This document shows, piece after piece, positions 1 through 6,511 of a DNA stretch of 6,511 nt. A program made the position numbers and the translations under genes. The notes under the pieces were generated by a model. It saw only the letters and a list, made by a program, of their open reading frames with translations. It was not told the origin of the DNA and searched no databases. Every line of letters begins with the position of its first letter. The stretch's first letter is position 1. Origin of the DNA: JBFMAE01 sp040756085 (GTDB lineage: Bacteria > Desulfobacterota > BSN033 > UBA1163); assembly GCA_040756085.1 (NCBI GenBank), contig JBFMAE010000137.1:1-6511 (forward strand), read 5' to 3'.

Positions 1-1
1 A

Positions 2-496
2 GACTTATTTTATCGCCTCAATGTGATTCAGATCAAACTCCCTGCTTTAAGAGAGAGACGAGAGGACATCCCTCATCTGGCCGAACATTTTTTAAAAAGA
101 TATTCGGACGAGTTGAACAAAAATATTTTGAGGATCTCCTCGGAAGCACTCCGCATCCTGATCAATTACGAGTTCCCTGGAAATGTGAGGGAGCTCCAGA
201 ACATTATCGAAAGGGCCGTTGCCTTGGAGAATACGCAAGAACTCAATGCCCAAAACCTGAGTTCCTATCTTGATGAACAACTCCCGATGAAAAAAGGGAC
301 GATCGACCTCGAGATTCCAAATGAAGGAATTGATCTTGAAAAAGTGGTAGAGGATATTGAGCGAACCCTTCTTCTGAAGGCTTTGGATAGAACGAAGGGG
401 ATTAAAAAGAAAGCTGCGGAGCTTTTACATATCAATTTTCGATCCATGCGGTATCGGTTAGAAAAGTATGGATTGAATCAAGGAACGGATTCCTGA
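2..496 (+). CDS. pilR: PilR-like sigma-54-dependent response regulator, C-terminal part (5' end outside window)
   Basis: This is the last 164 codons of a bacterial enhancer-binding protein that activates sigma-54 RNA polymerase. The frame is open to the left edge, so the GTG at 23 is internal and not the start. Visible residues begin in the AAA+ domain with DLFYRLN and LPALRERREDIP (residues 1-24), followed by the sensor II segment FPGNVRELQNIIERA (about 58-72). A variable linker then leads to a Fis-type DNA-binding domain whose recognition region reads NFRSMRYRLEKYGL (about 146-159). The FRS-x-RYRL pattern, and the preceding DLEKVVEDIERTLLLKAL helix, are typical of PilR and unlike NtrC or ZraR (SRxTLYxKL). 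PilR, with the sensor kinase PilS, controls type IV pilin genes. The receiver domain and the GAFTGA loop are not in the window, so phosphorylation and sigma-54 contact cannot be verified. The stop is TGA at 494-496. Family assignment is solid; the exact orthologue is inferred. Confidence 0.85.
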   Translation, partial: DLFYRLNVIQIKLPALRERREDIPHLAEHFLKRYSDELNKNILRISSEALRILINYEFPGNVRELQNIIERAVALENTQELNAQNLSSYLDEQLPMKKGTIDLEIPNEGIDLEKVVEDIERTLLLKALDRTKGIKKKAAELLHINFRSMRYRLEKYGLNQGTDS

Positions 497-502
497 TCCC
501 CC

Positions 503-525
503 GTGCTAGGCCTAAGCCACCTTTT
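503..525 (+). terminator. Weak hairpin plus short T-run between convergent genes (candidate terminator)
   Basis: The 28-base spacer between the two convergent stop codons contains an imperfect stem. GTGCT (503-507) pairs with AG-C-CAC (515-520) with one bulged C around a 7-base loop, followed by TTTT at 522-525. The orientation suits the PilR-like gene. The stem is short and bulged, so it may be a weak terminator or none. Read the other way there is no T-run after the hairpin, so it offers no intrinsic terminator for the dnaE-accA-mutL transcript. Confidence 0.25.
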
Positions 526-2276
526 CAGTTCCGTTTAAATTGTTTCTTCAATGCGTCCAGATCGAAGAGGAAAAAGATAGGCCTGCCATGAGGACAGGTG
601 GTGGATAAGTTGAAGGGAGTAAGGGTCTTCACCAACTCGTTCATCTCTTCTCTTTTCAACATGAAATTCCCTCTGATGGCAGAATGACAGGCCATGGTGA
701 CCAAAATGGTATGAATGGTTTCTGTCATCTTTCCCATCTTTTTTAAAAAAGAAAGTTCCTCCAGTATCTCCCTGACCATTTCCTTAGCATCCTTCTGGTC
801 AATAAAAGAGGGTATGGACCGAAGGGCGTAGGTATTTTTACCCATCGGGTCCATTTCAAATCCCATCGACTGAAATACCTCAAGATGTGACGATACAATG
901 AAAGATTCTTCAGCGGAGACCTCCATTTGGATGGGGATGAGAAACTTTGTGAGGGGAACAGATCTCGTCTCATATTGCCTTTTGTATCTCTCAAACAGGA
1001 TCCGTTCATGGGCGGCGTGTTGATCGATAAAAACTACCCCCTCTTCTCCTTCGCAGAGAATATAGGTGCCTTGAACCTGTCCTAAAATACGAAATGGGGT
1101 TCTCCCCTCTTCCCGCCATCCATGACGAAGTCCTTCGCTGACCATCGAAACCATCTTTCCTTCATTCCATGTTTCCCATGGAGGATCGTTCGAATAAGAT
1201 TTTTTTAACAGAAGGGAAACCGGTGCAGTTTTGGAAAATACTTCATCTCTCCTCTCGCCTTCGATCATGACTTCCGTTGAGAACGATCCTCGTCCATAGA
1301 TGGAACGGAGGGCCCGGGTCACAGCTTGAAAGACCCTTTCCTGTTCCTTAAATTTCACTTCTGCTTTGGTTGGATGGACATTCACATCGACCGCAGAAGG
1401 AGGCAGTGTGACGAATAGAATGACAACAGGAAATTTCCCAGATGGGATCACATGGCGATAGCCCTCTAGGATAGCCTTATAAATGAACCGATCCCGGATA
1501 TATCGTTGATTGGCGTAGATATAAATTCCATCGGCCGTCCCTTTTGAAATGGAAGGAAGGCTCGTAAATCCTGAAACCTTAATCTCTCCATCCTCAAACT
1601 CAAACGCCTGGAGATGATCATAAACCTCTCTCCCTAAAATGGCCTCGATTCGAACCATTGGGGATTCCGTTTTTACGTATTCGTGAAGCATTCGGCCGTC
1701 ATGAATAAATTTGAAAGAGATGGACGGATGGGAAAGGCTTAATTTGAGAAAATGGTTTAAAGACTGCCGAAGTTCTGAAGGAATCGATTTTAAAAATTTT
1801 CTTTTGACCGGCATATTATAAAATAGATTTTTTACCTCGACCTCGGTCCCGATGGGACATCCCACCTCAGAAACACTTTTTATCTCGCCCCCCTCACAGA
1901 GAATTCGGGTTCCGGCGAGGGCATGAGGGACTCTTGTTTTGATTGACATCTGTGAAACAGAAGCGATACTGGGGAGGGCCTCTCCTCTGAACCCTAATGT
2001 CTGAATCTCATAGAGATCCTCCACGGTCTTTAGTTTGCTGGTAGCGTATCTTTGGAGGGCAAGGGGAAGGTCCTCCGGCTCGATTCCTTCCCCGTTATCA
2101 TAAACACGGATGAGCTGGAGCCCTCCCGCCTTTAATTCCACCATGATTTCTGAACTCCCCGCATCAATGGCATTCTCGATCAACTCTTTCACAACGGAGG
2201 CAGGTCTTTCAACGACCTCTCCCGCCGCAATGGTCTTGGAAATGTGTTCTGGCAGGATTTGGATTTTCCCAGGCAT
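525..2276 (-). CDS. mutL: DNA mismatch repair protein MutL, endonuclease-type
   Basis: MutL (583 aa from the ATG) links mismatch recognition by MutS to strand incision and excision. The N-terminal GHKL ATPase is complete: AAGEVVERP (about 17-25), KELIENAIDAG with the catalytic-type Glu31 and Mg-binding Asn35, DNGEGI (60-65), GFRGEAL (95-101), NLFYNMPVKRKF (150-161) and DVNVHPTKAEVKF (297-309). A linker of roughly 55 residues leads to the dimerisation domain. That domain carries the metal-dependent endonuclease motif DQHAAHERILFE (418-429), fitting DQHA-x2-E-x4-E, with the partner motifs ACHSAIRGN (529-537) and CPHGRP (561-566) and a terminal FKR. This is the Bacillus/Thermus/eukaryotic type that nicks DNA itself, unlike E. 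coli MutL, which relies on MutH. I chose ATG 2276 because family members begin near M-P-x-K-I-x-x-LP; a GTG at 2288 (four more residues) is also possible. It is the last gene of the dnaE-accA-mutL run. Two in-phase A-rich slippery heptamers lie at 1200-1206 and 738-744. Confidence 0.97.
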   Translation of the reverse strand: MPGKIQILPEHISKTIAAGEVVERPASVVKELIENAIDAGSSEIMVELKAGGLQLIRVYDNGEGIEPEDLPLALQRYATSKLKTVEDLYEIQTLGFRGEALPSIASVSQMSIKTRVPHALAGTRILCEGGEIKSVSEVGCPIGTEVEVKNLFYNMPVKRKFLKSIPSELRQSLNHFLKLSLSHPSISFKFIHDGRMLHEYVKTESPMVRIEAILGREVYDHLQAFEFEDGEIKVSGFTSLPSISKGTADGIYIYANQRYIRDRFIYKAILEGYRHVIPSGKFPVVILFVTLPPSAVDVNVHPTKAEVKFKEQERVFQAVTRALRSIYGRGSFSTEVMIEGERRDEVFSKTAPVSLLLKKSYSNDPPWETWNEGKMVSMVSEGLRHGWREEGRTPFRILGQVQGTYILCEGEEGVVFIDQHAAHERILFERYKRQYETRSVPLTKFLIPIQMEVSAEESFIVSSHLEVFQSMGFEMDPMGKNTYALRSIPSFIDQKDAKEMVREILEELSFLKKMGKMTETIHTILVTMACHSAIRGNFMLKREEMNELVKTLTPFNLSTTCPHGRPIFFLFDLDALKKQFKRN

Positions 2277-2300
2277 CCTAATCTCCACCCACTATCCTCC
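2277..2300 (-). promoter_or_regulatory. Overlapping ribosome-binding sites giving two possible mutL starts
   Basis: Two start signals are stacked here. GGAGG at 2300-2296 is formed by the last two glycine codons of accA and lies 7 bases before a GTG (2288-2286). GGAG at 2286-2283 lies 6 bases before the ATG at 2276-2274. Both spacings are near ideal. Homology at the N-terminus favours the ATG, while the stronger Shine-Dalgarno favours the GTG. The GTG start would leave only 3 bases after the accA stop, and either arrangement suggests translational coupling to accA. Confidence 0.6.
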
Positions 2301-3257
2301 ACTATCAATAAAGGCACCCATTTTTCTGAACTTCTCATATCTCAAGGTTAACAATTCCTCTATGTCCATTTGTTCTAACTCACGGAGATGTCGCTCAACT
2401 ACTTCTTTTAAAGAATCTGCCATCTTTAGTGGGTCTCGATGAGCTCCTCCCAGGGGTTCCTTCACAATCTCATCGATGACCTTCAATCGATATAAATCTT
2501 CGGCTGTCAATTTTAAGGACTCCGCTGCCACCTCCCCTTTCCGCCCATCCTTCCAAAGGATCGCTGCACACCCTTCTGGAGAAATCACGGAATAGATCGA
2601 ATGTTCTAACATCAGAATTCGATCTCCGATTCCGATGGCTAAGGCCCCTCCACTTCCTCCTTCGCCAATCACAATGGTGATGATGGGCGTCCGAAGCATC
2701 ACCATGATTTTAAGATTTTTGGCAATGGCCTCGGCTTGCCCTCTCTCTTCAGCGCCCACTCCAGGAAATGCACCAGGAGTGTCGATCATTGTTAGAATAG
2801 GTTTCTTAAACACCTCTGCCAATCTCATCAATCTTAAAGCTTTTCGATACCCCTCCGGATGGGGCATTCCGAAGTTCCGATAGGCCATCTCCTTGGCATC
2901 CGCTCCCTTCTGATGGCCGATGAGGACCACCGATCTCCCGTTAAACTTAGAAATCCCTCCGACGATGGCCGGATCATCCCCGTAGGTTCGATCGCCATGA
3001 AGTTCGATAAAATTTTCAAACAACAGAGGAATATAATGGAATGTTTTAGGACGATCGATATGCCTTGCCATTTGTGTAATTTGCCAATCGGTTAAGTTAG
3101 AAAAAATTTCTTTTTGTAAACGATGGAGCTTTTCTTCCAAATGATTCAATTGTTCATCAAAATCAACCTGCTTCCCTCTGGAAAACCTTTTTAAATGTTC
3201 AATCTCTCTTTCCAGTTCGACGAGAGGTTTCTCAAAATCTAAATAATGTTTCGCCAT
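2292..3257 (-). CDS. accA: Acetyl-CoA carboxylase carboxyltransferase subunit alpha
   Basis: AccA pairs with AccD in an alpha2-beta2 carboxyltransferase. This moves the carboxyl group from biotin on AccB to acetyl-CoA, giving malonyl-CoA, the committed step of fatty-acid synthesis, in the cytoplasm. The 321 residues match the usual length (E. coli about 319) and the gene looks intact. An N-terminal helical, probably coiled-coil segment (about 7-52) precedes the crotonase-fold core. Diagnostic stretches are YRNFGMPHPEGYRKALRLM (126-144), MIDTPGAFPGVGAEERGQAEA (157-177), VIGEGGSGGALAIG (196-209) and YSVISPEGCAAILWK (222-236). The Gly-Gly backbone positions in the latter blocks are those that stabilise the acyl-CoA enolate in this family. 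There is no Cys4 zinc finger, as expected, since that belongs to AccD. ATG at 3257 gives the standard MAK...FEKPL start; it follows the dnaE stop by 12 bases with a weak AGGCGGG ribosome-binding site in the gap. Its final GGA-GGA codons double as a mutL Shine-Dalgarno. Confidence 0.97.
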   Translation of the reverse strand: MAKHYLDFEKPLVELEREIEHLKRFSRGKQVDFDEQLNHLEEKLHRLQKEIFSNLTDWQITQMARHIDRPKTFHYIPLLFENFIELHGDRTYGDDPAIVGGISKFNGRSVVLIGHQKGADAKEMAYRNFGMPHPEGYRKALRLMRLAEVFKKPILTMIDTPGAFPGVGAEERGQAEAIAKNLKIMVMLRTPIITIVIGEGGSGGALAIGIGDRILMLEHSIYSVISPEGCAAILWKDGRKGEVAAESLKLTAEDLYRLKVIDEIVKEPLGGAHRDPLKMADSLKEVVERHLRELEQMDIEELLTLRYEKFRKMGAFIDSGG

Positions 3258-3269
3258 TTCAATTCCCGC

Positions 3270-6200
3270 CTATTCAATAGAGATGAGAGCTGATTTAAAA
3301 AGATTTTTAATTTGATTTTGAAAATGCAGAGAGGGATTGACAGTGAAGTGGTCTGACAAGGCGATCACCGTCTCCCGTTGCCCTCCATCGGTCAGATGGA
3401 GAAGGACTTTAAAGAACCCTTTATGCGCTAAGATAATTTCCCTTAGATCTTCCAACCGGGACTTCGTTAATGCGGAGAATGGGATTTTCAAATGGAGGGA
3501 TCTCATCGAAGTGGATGACCATTCAGAAAGAGGATGAACCTCCATGCCTTTTATCTTAATGTGATCCTCGGATATATCGAGTGTTCCTCGGACGAGAATA
3601 GGATCTCCTCCCCGCAAACTGGGCAGAGCGGCTTTATAAACCTCGGGGAAGAGGATGACTTCTACAAATCCTTTCATATCCTCTAAGTTCAAAAAGGCCA
3701 TCCGATCCCCTTTCTTGGTGAAGATTTCCTTCAAACCGCTGACCAGGCCACAGATCTTTATCTCTGCGCCGTTTTTAAGCTCCGAAAGCGTAGACGTATC
3801 CACATCGGTATGTTTTTTAATCTCCTCTTGATAACGAGAAAGAGGATGTCGGGAGATGTAGAATCCAATGGTCTCCTTCTCAAAGGCAATCAATTGAGTT
3901 TCTGGAAATTCATCGATCTCAGGATAACTTTCCTCCGATTCCTTCAGGGCATGCATCCACATGCTCAGCTGGGCCTCCCCTCTCCTTCGCTGGACCGTTT
4001 GGGATTGTTCGAGGATATCCTCTAAAACAGCCAACATCCGAGACCGATAAACTCCTGAGAAGTCGAAAGCGCCACATTTAATCAAACTTTCGACCACCCG
4101 CCGATTCACCTTTCTCAAGTCAACCCTCTTACAAAAATCGTACAAGGACCGAAACTTGCCCCCCCCTTCCCGTTCCATCAGGATGGCGTCAATAGCCGCA
4201 TCGCCCACATTTTTCACCGCCGCCAGCCCGAATCGAATCTGACTTCCCACGACTGTAAAATTTCTATAACTTTCATTAATATCCGGGGGTAAAACCTCGA
4301 TTCCCACCTCCCGGCATTCTGCAATATATTTTATAATTTTATCTGCATTCTGGACTTCACTGGTAAGCGAAGCGGCCATGAATTCAATCGGATAATGTGC
4401 TTTCAGAAATGTAGTTTGATAGGCGATAAGCGCATAGGCGGCGCTATGAGATTTGTTAAAACCGTATTCAGCGAATTTAGACATCAGATCGAATATCTTT
4501 TCGACCTTGGCCTGGGGGATTCGATTCTTGCGCCCCCCCTCCAAAAATTTCTCTTTCTGCATCTCCATCTCTTTGGGATCTTTTTTGGACATGGCCCGGC
4601 GGAGAATATCTGCATCTTCCAGGCTGAAATTAGCCAGGGAGCTCGCAATTCTCATCACTTGCTCTTGATACACGATCACCCCGTAAGTGTCCCTCAGTAT
4701 CTCTTCCAGGGCCTTCACCTCATACCGGATGGATTCCTGCCCGTGCTTCCGCTTGATAAACTCATCCACCATCCCGCTTCGCAGAGGACCGGGCCGGTAT
4801 AAAGCAACCAAGGCGATAATCTCTCTGAAATTTCCTGGTTTTAATTTGATCAACAACTCCTTCATCCCTGAGCTTTCCAGCTGAAAGATTCCGAGGGTTG
4901 AACCTGAACCCAATAAGGCAAATACCTTGGGATCATCTAACGGGATCTGAGAGAGTTCGATCTTCACTCCACGGTTCTTTTCGATGAGCTGAATGGTATG
5001 GTTGACGACGGTAAGGGTCTTCAGTCCCAGAAAATCGAATTTGACCAGCCCGATGGTTTCGACCTCCTTCATGGGGTACTGGGTCATCACCTCCCCATTC
5101 TGTCCCCGGTAGAGCGGAAGGTATTCCATCAGCGATTTATTTGAAATGACCACCCCCGCAGCATGGGTGGAAGTGTGGCGGCTCAGGCCCTCCAGTGATT
5201 TCGCAATATTGAACAGGGCTTCCATCTTGGGGTCTTTTCTGACCTCTTCCTCCAGTCGCGGTTCTTGCTTCAGGGCTTGGTCAAGAGTGATGTTCAAGGT
5301 GTTGGGAATGAGTTTTGCAATGCGGTCCACTTCTGCATAGGGGATGTCCATTACACGACCGACATCCCGGATGACCGCCTTCGCCTGCATCTTGCCGAAG
5401 GTGATGATTTGGGCGACATTTTCCTTTCCATACTTATCCATCACATATTGAATAACCTCATCCCGACCTTCCATACAAAAATCGACATCCACATCGGGCA
5501 TGCTGCTCTTTCTCCCCGGATTTAAAAACCTTTCAAAGATCAAATCGTATTCAATCGGATCCAGATCCGTGATGTTCAGGGCATAGGCCACCAAGCTTCC
5601 AGCGGCTGAACCCCTTCCGGGACCGACGGGAATTCTTCGGCTTTTTGCGAAATTGATAAAATCTGCCACAATCAAAAAATATCCGGAGTACCCCATGGAC
5701 TTAATGATTTTGAGTTCTTCTTCAAGGCGGATCCAGTATTGCGCGGAACGTTCCTTAACCTCGTTTTTCTCCTGAAGGGAGGCCAACCTTCTCTCCAAAC
5801 CTTCTTGAGAAAGTTTCTCTAGATGACTGTCCAGGGATTCCCCGCTCGGGACGGAATATTTGGGGATATGCTTCTCTTCAAATTTTAATTCCAGGTTACA
5901 TTGTTCTGCGATCTCCATCGTATTGGAGATGGCCTCCGGAATGTTCTTAAAGAGATCGGTCATCTCCTGGGGTGACCTGAAATAAAATTCATCCGACGAA
6001 AATTTCATCCGGTCACTGTCCTGGAGGATCTTTCCTGTCTGGATGCAGAGGAGAACCTCATGGGCCTTCGCATCCTTCCGGTGGAGATAATGGCAGTCAT
6101 TGGTCGCAACAATGGGAAGAGAGAGTTGATGCCCAATCTCCTGGAGTCGATCATTCAAAAGCAACTGGTTTTCTACTCCGTTATTTTGGATCTCGATAAA

Positions 6201-6511
6201 AAACCGATGTTGATCAAATATCCTTCCATATTCCTCTGCTGACTGAAGGGCTTTCTTCATCTCCCCCCGACCGGCATGGACCGCAACCTCCCCCTTCAGG
6301 CAGCCACTGAGGGCGATCAACCCTTCATTGTATTTCGTTAGAAGTTCCTTATCCACCCTTGGCTTATAGTAAAATCCTTCGAGAAATGAGAGGCTGACCA
6401 ATTTAATGAGATTGAAATAACCCGTCCGATTCTTGACCAGGAGGGTCAAATGATACGCCCCCTCTCCACCTTCTACAACCTTCTTCTCAAACCGGCTTCC
6501 CGGGGAAACAT
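3270..6511 (-). CDS. dnaE: DNA polymerase III subunit alpha (DnaE), 5' end outside window
   Basis: This is the replicative polymerase catalytic subunit. The visible 1079 codons are open to the right edge. The missing 5' part should be roughly 80-95 residues by comparison with family lengths near 1150-1170, so the TTG at 6449 is internal. Counting from the first full codon (6509), the PHP domain comes first, with AYHLTLL (18-24), SGC (Cys70) and ATNDCHYL (Asp138, His140). The palm follows with GPGRGSAAGS (296-305), the PDVDVDF catalytic aspartates (Asp339, Asp341) and FDFLGL (Asp492). Fingers and adjacent blocks include YRPGPL (571-576), VIVYQEQVM (611-619) and GFNKSHSAAYALIAYQT (683-699). A helix-hairpin-helix segment is at about 758-776, an OB fold at about 915-958, and the C-terminal tau-contact region at the end. 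QLSMW (847-851) sits where the internal beta-clamp motif is expected. It is DnaE1-type rather than PolC, since no inserted DnaQ-like exonuclease is seen. It leads the dnaE-accA-mutL run; its promoter is outside the window. Confidence 0.97.
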   Translation of the reverse strand, partial: VSPGSRFEKKVVEGGEGAYHLTLLVKNRTGYFNLIKLVSLSFLEGFYYKPRVDKELLTKYNEGLIALSGCLKGEVAVHAGRGEMKKALQSAEEYGRIFDQHRFFIEIQNNGVENQLLLNDRLQEIGHQLSLPIVATNDCHYLHRKDAKAHEVLLCIQTGKILQDSDRMKFSSDEFYFRSPQEMTDLFKNIPEAISNTMEIAEQCNLELKFEEKHIPKYSVPSGESLDSHLEKLSQEGLERRLASLQEKNEVKERSAQYWIRLEEELKIIKSMGYSGYFLIVADFINFAKSRRIPVGPGRGSAAGSLVAYALNITDLDPIEYDLIFERFLNPGRKSSMPDVDVDFCMEGRDEVIQYVMDKYGKENVAQIITFGKMQAKAVIRDVGRVMDIPYAEVDRIAKLIPNTLNITLDQALKQEPRLEEEVRKDPKMEALFNIAKSLEGLSRHTSTHAAGVVISNKSLMEYLPLYRGQNGEVMTQYPMKEVETIGLVKFDFLGLKTLTVVNHTIQLIEKNRGVKIELSQIPLDDPKVFALLGSGSTLGIFQLESSGMKELLIKLKPGNFREIIALVALYRPGPLRSGMVDEFIKRKHGQESIRYEVKALEEILRDTYGVIVYQEQVMRIASSLANFSLEDADILRRAMSKKDPKEMEMQKEKFLEGGRKNRIPQAKVEKIFDLMSKFAEYGFNKSHSAAYALIAYQTTFLKAHYPIEFMAASLTSEVQNADKIIKYIAECREVGIEVLPPDINESYRNFTVVGSQIRFGLAAVKNVGDAAIDAILMEREGGGKFRSLYDFCKRVDLRKVNRRVVESLIKCGAFDFSGVYRSRMLAVLEDILEQSQTVQRRRGEAQLSMWMHALKESEESYPEIDEFPETQLIAFEKETIGFYISRHPLSRYQEEIKKHTDVDTSTLSELKNGAEIKICGLVSGLKEIFTKKGDRMAFLNLEDMKGFVEVILFPEVYKAALPSLRGGDPILVRGTLDISEDHIKIKGMEVHPLSEWSSTSMRSLHLKIPFSALTKSRLEDLREIILAHKGFFKVLLHLTDGGQRETVIALSDHFTVNPSLHFQNQIKNLFKSALISIE

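Noticed and set aside
507..514. Perfect 8-base palindrome TAGGCCTA in the convergent spacer, as an operator
   Set aside because: It is too short to be specific and lies between two stop codons, where no promoter needs an operator.
743..1009. An 88-codon minus-strand frame inside mutL
   Set aside because: It is out of frame within the MutL C-terminal domain, has no family resemblance, and ends just before the slippery heptamer, so it is not the -1 frameshift extension.
2110..2442. A 110-codon + strand open frame spanning the mutL-accA junction
   Set aside because: It overlaps the conserved ends of two solid genes on the other strand, and its translation is low-complexity and Ser/Ile-rich, as antisense frames often are.
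4580..4586. Another AAAAAAG on the dnaE coding strand
   Set aside because: The codons read AAA AAA GAT, which is the wrong phase for a -1 slippery heptamer.
4395..4802. A 135-codon open frame on the + strand, antisense to dnaE
   Set aside because: It lies wholly inside the conserved DnaE fingers region, has no recognisable domain and no convincing ribosome-binding site. It is a shadow of the real gene.
6447..6449. TTG as a possible dnaE start
   Set aside because: The frame is open to the window edge, and the upstream codons encode the conserved PGSRFEKK and GAYH segments of the PHP domain.

Overview
The window is an ordinary, tightly packed chromosomal segment. It holds four protein-coding genes, two of them cut by the window edges. 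I see no mobile element, CRISPR array, RNA gene or long non-coding stretch. Base composition is close to balanced. The gene families suggest a Gram-negative bacterium of the deltaproteobacterial type (Desulfobacterota or a relative). The reasons are a PilR-type sigma-54 activator, a proteobacterial-style DnaE next to accA, and a MutL with the endonuclease motif found in bacteria that lack MutH. This placement is an inference from family resemblance, held with moderate confidence.

Layout. Bases 2-496 (+) are the 3' end of a PilR-like response regulator: the end of the AAA+ domain plus a Fis-type helix-turn-helix. A 28-base spacer (497-524) separates it from three genes on the minus strand that converge on it. 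Read in their own direction, these are dnaE (6511 down to 3270, 5' end outside the window), accA (3257-2292) and mutL (2276-525). Spacers are 12 bases (dnaE-accA) and 3 or 15 bases (accA-mutL, depending on the mutL start), so they are almost certainly one transcript. No promoter for it is visible; it must lie upstream of dnaE, beyond the window.

How the genes fit together. DnaE is the replicative polymerase, MutL repairs the errors it leaves, and AccA is half of the carboxyltransferase that makes malonyl-CoA for membrane lipids. The cluster therefore joins chromosome copying, its quality control and envelope growth. The visible PHP-domain metal ligands of DnaE are intact, so the polymerase may proofread on its own, and MutL carries its own nuclease site.

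I found no clear new system. The points most worth a second look are two phase-correct ribosomal slippery heptamers in mutL, one with a Shine-Dalgarno-like element upstream at a stimulatory distance. Others are an atypical clamp-binding pentapeptide in DnaE, a missing glutamine in the presumed clamp site of MutL, and G8 and G7 tracts inside dnaE.
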